Source: Mactra quadrangularis
Taxonomy: Eukaryota > Mollusca > Bivalvia > Venerida > Mactridae
NCBI GenBank assembly: GCA_025267735.1
Contig: CM046304.1
Coordinates: 25,609,381 to 25,673,380, forward strand
Direction: 5' to 3'
DNA: 64,000 bases
Shown here: piece after piece, positions 59,701 to 64,000 of the stretch
Position numbering within the stretch: position 1 is the first letter of the stretch
Layout of the letters: every line of letters begins with the position of its first letter
Notes under the pieces: generated by a model
The model's input: only the letters and a program-made list of their open reading frames with translations
Told to the model about the DNA's origin: nothing
Database searches by the model: none
Translations under genes and position numbers: made by a program

Positions 59701-62700
59701 TCCCTAGCTGAGAATATCTAGGATACCTCCCAAGTTCCTCAGAATCCCAAGACACCATTAGTTTCAAACACTGTGTGTATATAATTGTAGGTATTACATG
59801 AAGCAGGTAGATCTCCACCATTGTATGCATCATTTAACAATGGTATAGCTTATGGTTTTGTTAATGGTGTTACTTTAGACGAGAAAACTGTTAGAGATAA
59901 AACTATAGCAAGGTATTAACTTTAGTTTATCATATTACATGTAACTGGCAAATGTCAATGAGGAAGGAAATGAGTTGACATTTGAATGTGTTAGTTTATA
60001 CTTCCTCAACTTGTACATTTATATTTTCAGTCAAGTAATTGTTACCAGCCCACTACTCCATTGAAAAGTTATATCTTTTAGCTGGAAAATATTCTAACAC
60101 AGCAATACTTTATTATGTAGATGTCTCAATGTTTTAATTGTATTAAATAATAAACTAATTTATTGTCTGAAATTTATTATTACTTGTATGTATGTATTTT
60201 ATATCAGAGTCCTAAATAAATATTTTTAGTATTAAACTCTTAGGCAGGTGCATTTTAATTTCAGACAAGTTGATTTTCAGGGGGGTTCAGGGGGTCTGCA
60301 CCCCCCTTAGAATTTGGAAAATGTACCCGTCCATTAGCGTTTTTCTTGACTGTAAGTTATTTTTTAGTAGCATGAAGCAATTTTTCTCAGTGCTTAACAT
60401 ATATGTTTAATTGGTTTGGTAGTTCTTATTATAAATATGTTGCATATTTTCCGCAAAATGTGTATAATGTGGTTGTGGTTTGAAAGTTCGGATCCCCCCC
60501 CCCCCTAGAAAAAGTTTGGAACCCCTAGAAAAAATCTTGGATCCGCCTCTGCTTAAACAGTCACATGTTATGGCATCTTGAAATGCATACAGTTCAGCTT
60601 CACAAAATTTCTTCTTACTTGGGGCTACTTTCCCCAAACCCTTGCAATTTGATCAAGTCAAATTATGTATTGTTAAAATTCTTCAGCAAAAAAAAAATAA
60701 TTCTTTCAGCTTAAACAAAATGAAATACATTGTAATCAAACTACTGCCTGTTTTTCTACCAACTTGTCTAAGTGTTCTACTGTCTACTTCTAGGTTGATA
60801 GCAGAAGAAATGATAAGAGTTCATGATGTCAGACCTGCAGGTCAAGAAGTAAGATCAAGGCTATGGGAAACTCTGTACAGGTTTAGTGAGCTAGGTCCTG
60901 ATAAATTTGACGACCCAGATAGACACCAGAAGTAGGTCATCTTTCATTTATCTGTCAACATTTTTGTGGTGTCATAGAACTTTGGAGATAAAACGTTTGC
61001 ATGTTTTGTTTCAGAGCTCATCCTCCAAAAAGATATCAATTCATTTGAGTTAATGAACACCTCTTAACAGGGGACACCTCTGCATAAAGGACACTTCAAT
61101 TTCCCCCCTATGAAGATTCTCTTAAAAATATCTGAGGCTAGCAGACACCTATTGTCTGCATTTATTTATACACATTTTATTGATTATTGATTTTTTTTTA
61201 CTTTTGTAAAAAGGAGAATGACAATGTAAATACATTTACATTGGCTCGATATTATCAATAATCTTATGATTTTTTCTTGGTATTTTTTTTTAAAAATTAT
61301 GCATGTATTACCATATTATCTAACAAACTTTGGTTATATGACAGTCTGATGTGGGACTTACCCTTCAGCATTATTAAATGTCATTGCAAATATCGTGCCA
61401 TTGTGTATAGTGCCATTAAATTATTTTAAAATTCACCATGGCTAGTTTTCAACTGGTCTTTGCATACAGGGTATCTAACCGTTTTGTTTCAAGCTAGCAA
61501 TCAACTTCATCCAGACTTTTCAACTTACAGGTTTTTACTTGGGATGGTAACAAAAGGATACTATTATAATGAAGCATACATGTATGTTTACTGAGAACAG
61601 TAGGATTAATTTTGAGTCTCATGGTTTTCAGCAATAATGTGTATAAAAGCTAGTCAGTGTGGATAGAAAACCCCAATTTTTTGAGTTTCTGGTATCATCT
61701 ATTGTAAATAAACTATTTGTATTATTTCAGATTTGTATCTACAATAAAACCTAAAGATGTATTACGTCAGGAAATAGATGAGCTAAAATCTCACCTTGAA
61801 GTTTTAAACTCTCCTGTGGTATTCTGTCATAATGATTTATTATTGAAAAATGTCATATATAATGAAGAAAAAGGTTAGTTTTTGACGGTTAAGAATGAGA
61901 CAAGGGTCAAGGTTGGATAAAGTATCAAATAAGGGTCAAGGTCGTTTTAAGTATGAGATGAGGGTCAAGGTCGGTTAAAGTATTAGACAAGAGTCAAGGT
62001 CGTTTTAAGTATGAGACAAGGGTCAAGGTCTATTTAAGTATGAGATAAGAGTCAAGGTTGGTTAAAGTATGAAATAAGGGTCAAGATTGATTAAAGTATG
62101 AGACGAAGGTCATGGTCAACATAACCTAACCAATCAAATTCTGATATGGTTTATGATCATTGTACTGAGATGCTTTTTCTTTTTCACACATTTTTCAAAC
62201 AGTCTCTTTTGGCTTTTTTGTTACTATTATTTTGCCTTTACTCTTCCTTAACTACAAGGTTTTTTAATGACAGATTGACTTTATTTGACCTTCAAATTCT
62301 GCAACAAGGGTGATCGATCGACTATCCTACTGAGTTATGAAATAAAAGTTGTTTTTTTGTTCATGTTGAACAAATATTTCCTCTCCATAAAATTGTAAGT
62401 AGAAGAAAAAAAAACATGCTCTGAACTGTAAACTATGACCTATATTCATTTTTATGAATAACTTTTGATTATCGTTACCTTCCCATAAACCAGAAATAAT
62501 AGGATTTATGGGTGACATATGTTTAATGAATACACTTATAAATATGACTTCTATTGATATTGAGAAGAATATGTCTTTAGTTATTCATTTCAGAGAATTA
62601 GATTTGGATGAATGAATGAATGAAATATATTTTTGTAACACCTTGTACACTGTTTTCAATATTTTTAGTAACCATTAATTAAGCTTTAGAAAATATTTGT

Positions 62701-63436
62701 TAGATATCATAATTAGTTGCATTTTTTTTAAAAATGGCCATGTGGACATTTTAAATATTTTGTTTTGAACCTGATAAAGTTGTGTATTAAATCTTGCATA
62801 CTTTTACTTAAGATTTTTTCTGTTGCTGTTTTAATGTTTAAAAATCATTTGTAAACTGTTGGCAAAAACTTTTCCAGTAACTAATTAAAAGAAATGGGAC
62901 AATAAATGAGAACCTAACAATTAACTTTCTAATGACCTTATATATGTTCAAGTATTATTTTTCATGAAAAGGAATGGAGAAATCGATATATTAAAACAGA
63001 TATTAAAATAAATGTTATTTTATATTCACACAAATTTGTGTCTAGCAACCAGAAGCCCTAAAATGGCTGCTGGGTAGATAAGTATTACTTTAAATCTGTC
63101 ATAATTAATGAGAAGCCATGCTAATTTGATGGTAGATTTTAATGTCATTTTGTCTTGTATTTTTGTTTAGTAATACATAACCATGGGTGAAAGTTTTCAA
63201 GATTGGTCCAGAAGTTCAAGATTTTTGGTACACAAGAAAGGGTTCTTTTCTTATGTAAAAGGTGTAAAAATCATATAATTAAGAAATTTTAGAAATTTAA
63301 ATTGTTTGACTTTCACACATAGTACTGCATAAAATTTCTGATATACTTTCAGGGTGTGTATATTTTATAGATCATGAGTATGCAATGTTTAATTATGAAC
63401 ATTTTGACATTGGTAATCATTTTGCTGAATACGCAG
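56754..63436 (+). CDS. ETNK: ethanolamine kinase, first 6 coding exons (3' end outside window)
   Basis: Exons 56754-56903, 58934-59074, 59791-59912, 60794-60931, 61731-61873, 63353-63436, joined in phase (259 codons so far). The next donor is GTGAGA at 63437. The first ATG chosen is at 56754; upstream codons in frame lack an ATG. Kinase signatures: the glycine-loop-like FTGGISNLLFGYY, LLRIYGNGTE, FNNGIAYGFVNG, the Brenner motif CHNDLLLKN (catalytic Asp) and the metal-binding FIDHEYAMFNYEHFDIGNHFAEYA. It phosphorylates ethanolamine with ATP, the first step of the CDP-ethanolamine route to phosphatidylethanolamine, in the cytosol. Choline kinase is the near alternative, but the sequence blocks fit ethanolamine kinase better. 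The C-terminal part is beyond 64 kb. Confidence 0.94.
58086..58744. mobile_element. hAT-like MITE in ethanolamine kinase intron 1
   Basis: A 659-bp element with exact inverted ends CAGGGCTCGAATTT and AAATTCGAGCCCTG. Flanks CCGTAGT and CCATAGT suggest a 7-8 bp target duplication with one mismatch. Subterminal CAACTCGCAAA motifs occur near both ends. A GC-richer patch lies at about 58.43-58.57 kb. No gene inside. Confidence 0.75.
60278..60551. mobile_element. hAT-like MITE, GGCGGATC family, copy 2
   Basis: Matches 38331-38611 over most of its length (AAAATGTACC, TTCTTGACTGTA, TAGTAGCATGAAGCAATTTT, GTGTATAATGTGGTTGTGGTT) and ends GGATCCGCCTCTG. The left end is degraded, beginning in a G-run. 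In intron 3 of ethanolamine kinase. Confidence 0.75.
61897..62120 (+). repeat. minisatellite, 29-bp unit, about 7.7 copies
   Basis: Consensus about GAGACAAGGGTCAAGGTCG then TTTTAAGTAT, repeated with a few substitutions, in the intron after exon 5 of ethanolamine kinase, starting 23 bp past the splice donor. Each unit contains GGGTCAAGGTC, like a nuclear-receptor half-site. Confidence 0.9.
63183..63320. mobile_element. small MITE with GGTGAAAGTT ends, copy 2
   Basis: Inverse-oriented relative of 34981-35122: starts ATGGGTGAAAGTTTTC, contains GAAAGGGTTCTTT and ends GACTTTCACACAT. Lies just before ethanolamine kinase exon 6. Confidence 0.55.
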
Positions 63437-64000
63437 GTGAGAGATTTGTACGACATAGTTTGTACATTATTGTTTTAAGTACATGTACAGTAAAGTTCCA
63501 CTAATAGGACCATCTAAATGATGGTCTTAGTAGCAAGACGATTTTAATGTTTGAATTTCTTCTCAAATTAAACATTTTGGAACAAAAATTGACAAAATTC
63601 ACGAGATTTTGCAGTAACCATGATGGTCTCTATAGTGATGCTTCACTGTATTTATAGCTGTATTAACCTTCTTTATATTGTACTATATTATGTTTTTGAT
63701 CGATCAAAGATGTATGATGGTACTAATTAGTAGATTATTGCATGTACTGATGTTACTACATAAAAGCTATATAAGGTAGCTTGATGGCTAGGGAGTACAA
63801 GTGCTGTACTATACCTATTCTACTTACACTCCTCAAATGCTTAGTGCTTCAATGTCGGTTGGACAATCCATGGATGCAATCATTCAACTTCTAGTAGGTT
63901 TTCAACGTGGGATGACTTATTTATCAGATGTAATCCATGATCCTATCTGGGATCAAATCCACAACTTTCTGAGTTGTAAACAGTCTACATCCCACGTCCC
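63437..64000. other. ethanolamine kinase intron, window end
   Basis: Intron sequence after the donor at 63437. The last 250 bp may contain another tRNA-related repeat (GGGATCAAATCCACAAC, like an inverted B-box, near 63950), but it is too uncertain to name. No exon was recognised. Confidence 0.35.

Noticed and set aside
61897..62120. CRISPR-like array
   Set aside because: The 29-bp units follow each other without unique spacers, and the DNA is eukaryotic. It is a minisatellite.

Overview
The window is nuclear DNA from an animal, most likely a bivalve or other mollusc. Three spliced, conserved metazoan genes, one secreted multidomain gene, low GC, many tRNA-derived SINEs and hAT-like MITEs, and an animal-type Polinton/Maverick element all point this way. 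The phylum is an inference: nothing in the sequence names the species.

Layout. (1) 0.8-3.7 kb, minus strand: a six-exon medium-chain (alcohol-dehydrogenase-like) oxidoreductase. (2) 3.7-19.4 kb: no gene seen; SINE, MITE and foldback repeats. (3) 19.4-38.2 kb, minus strand: a seven-exon gene for a secreted protein with signal peptide, PAN/apple, short Cys-rich exon, four Sushi/CCP domains and a WSC-like C-terminus. All exon phases join into 452 codons. (4) 21,683-32,149: a complete 10.47 kb Polinton/Maverick lying inside the intron between Sushi exons 3 and 4 of that gene. It has identical 113-bp terminal inverted repeats starting AGTAGT and a perfect 6-bp target duplication TATATT. It carries a 1383-aa protein-primed-type DNA polymerase B (minus), a two-exon packaging-type ATPase (plus) and a two-exon integrase with chromodomain (plus). 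No capsid, penton or protease gene is visible. (5) 38.2-45.9 kb: no gene; several MITEs and SINEs. (6) 45.9-56.4 kb, minus strand: a complete 12-exon N-acetylglucosamine-6-sulfatase (GNS) gene, 510 aa. (7) 56.75 kb to the window end, plus strand: the first six coding exons of ethanolamine kinase, head-to-head with GNS; the C-terminus lies beyond the window.

The main find is the compact, apparently young Polinton. It keeps replication (PolB), integration (integrase) and an A32/FtsK-like ATPase but has lost or never had virion genes. Its ATPase gene is interrupted by a 144-bp intron that cuts the Walker A P-loop. PolB and ATPase both carry N-terminal C2H2 zinc fingers. The 1.5 kb divergent promoter between them holds three copies of a GCGCGC-containing motif resembling E2F sites.

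Exon boundaries were derived by reading GT/AG sites by eye and checking that reading phase is kept across every junction. They have not been tested against transcripts.
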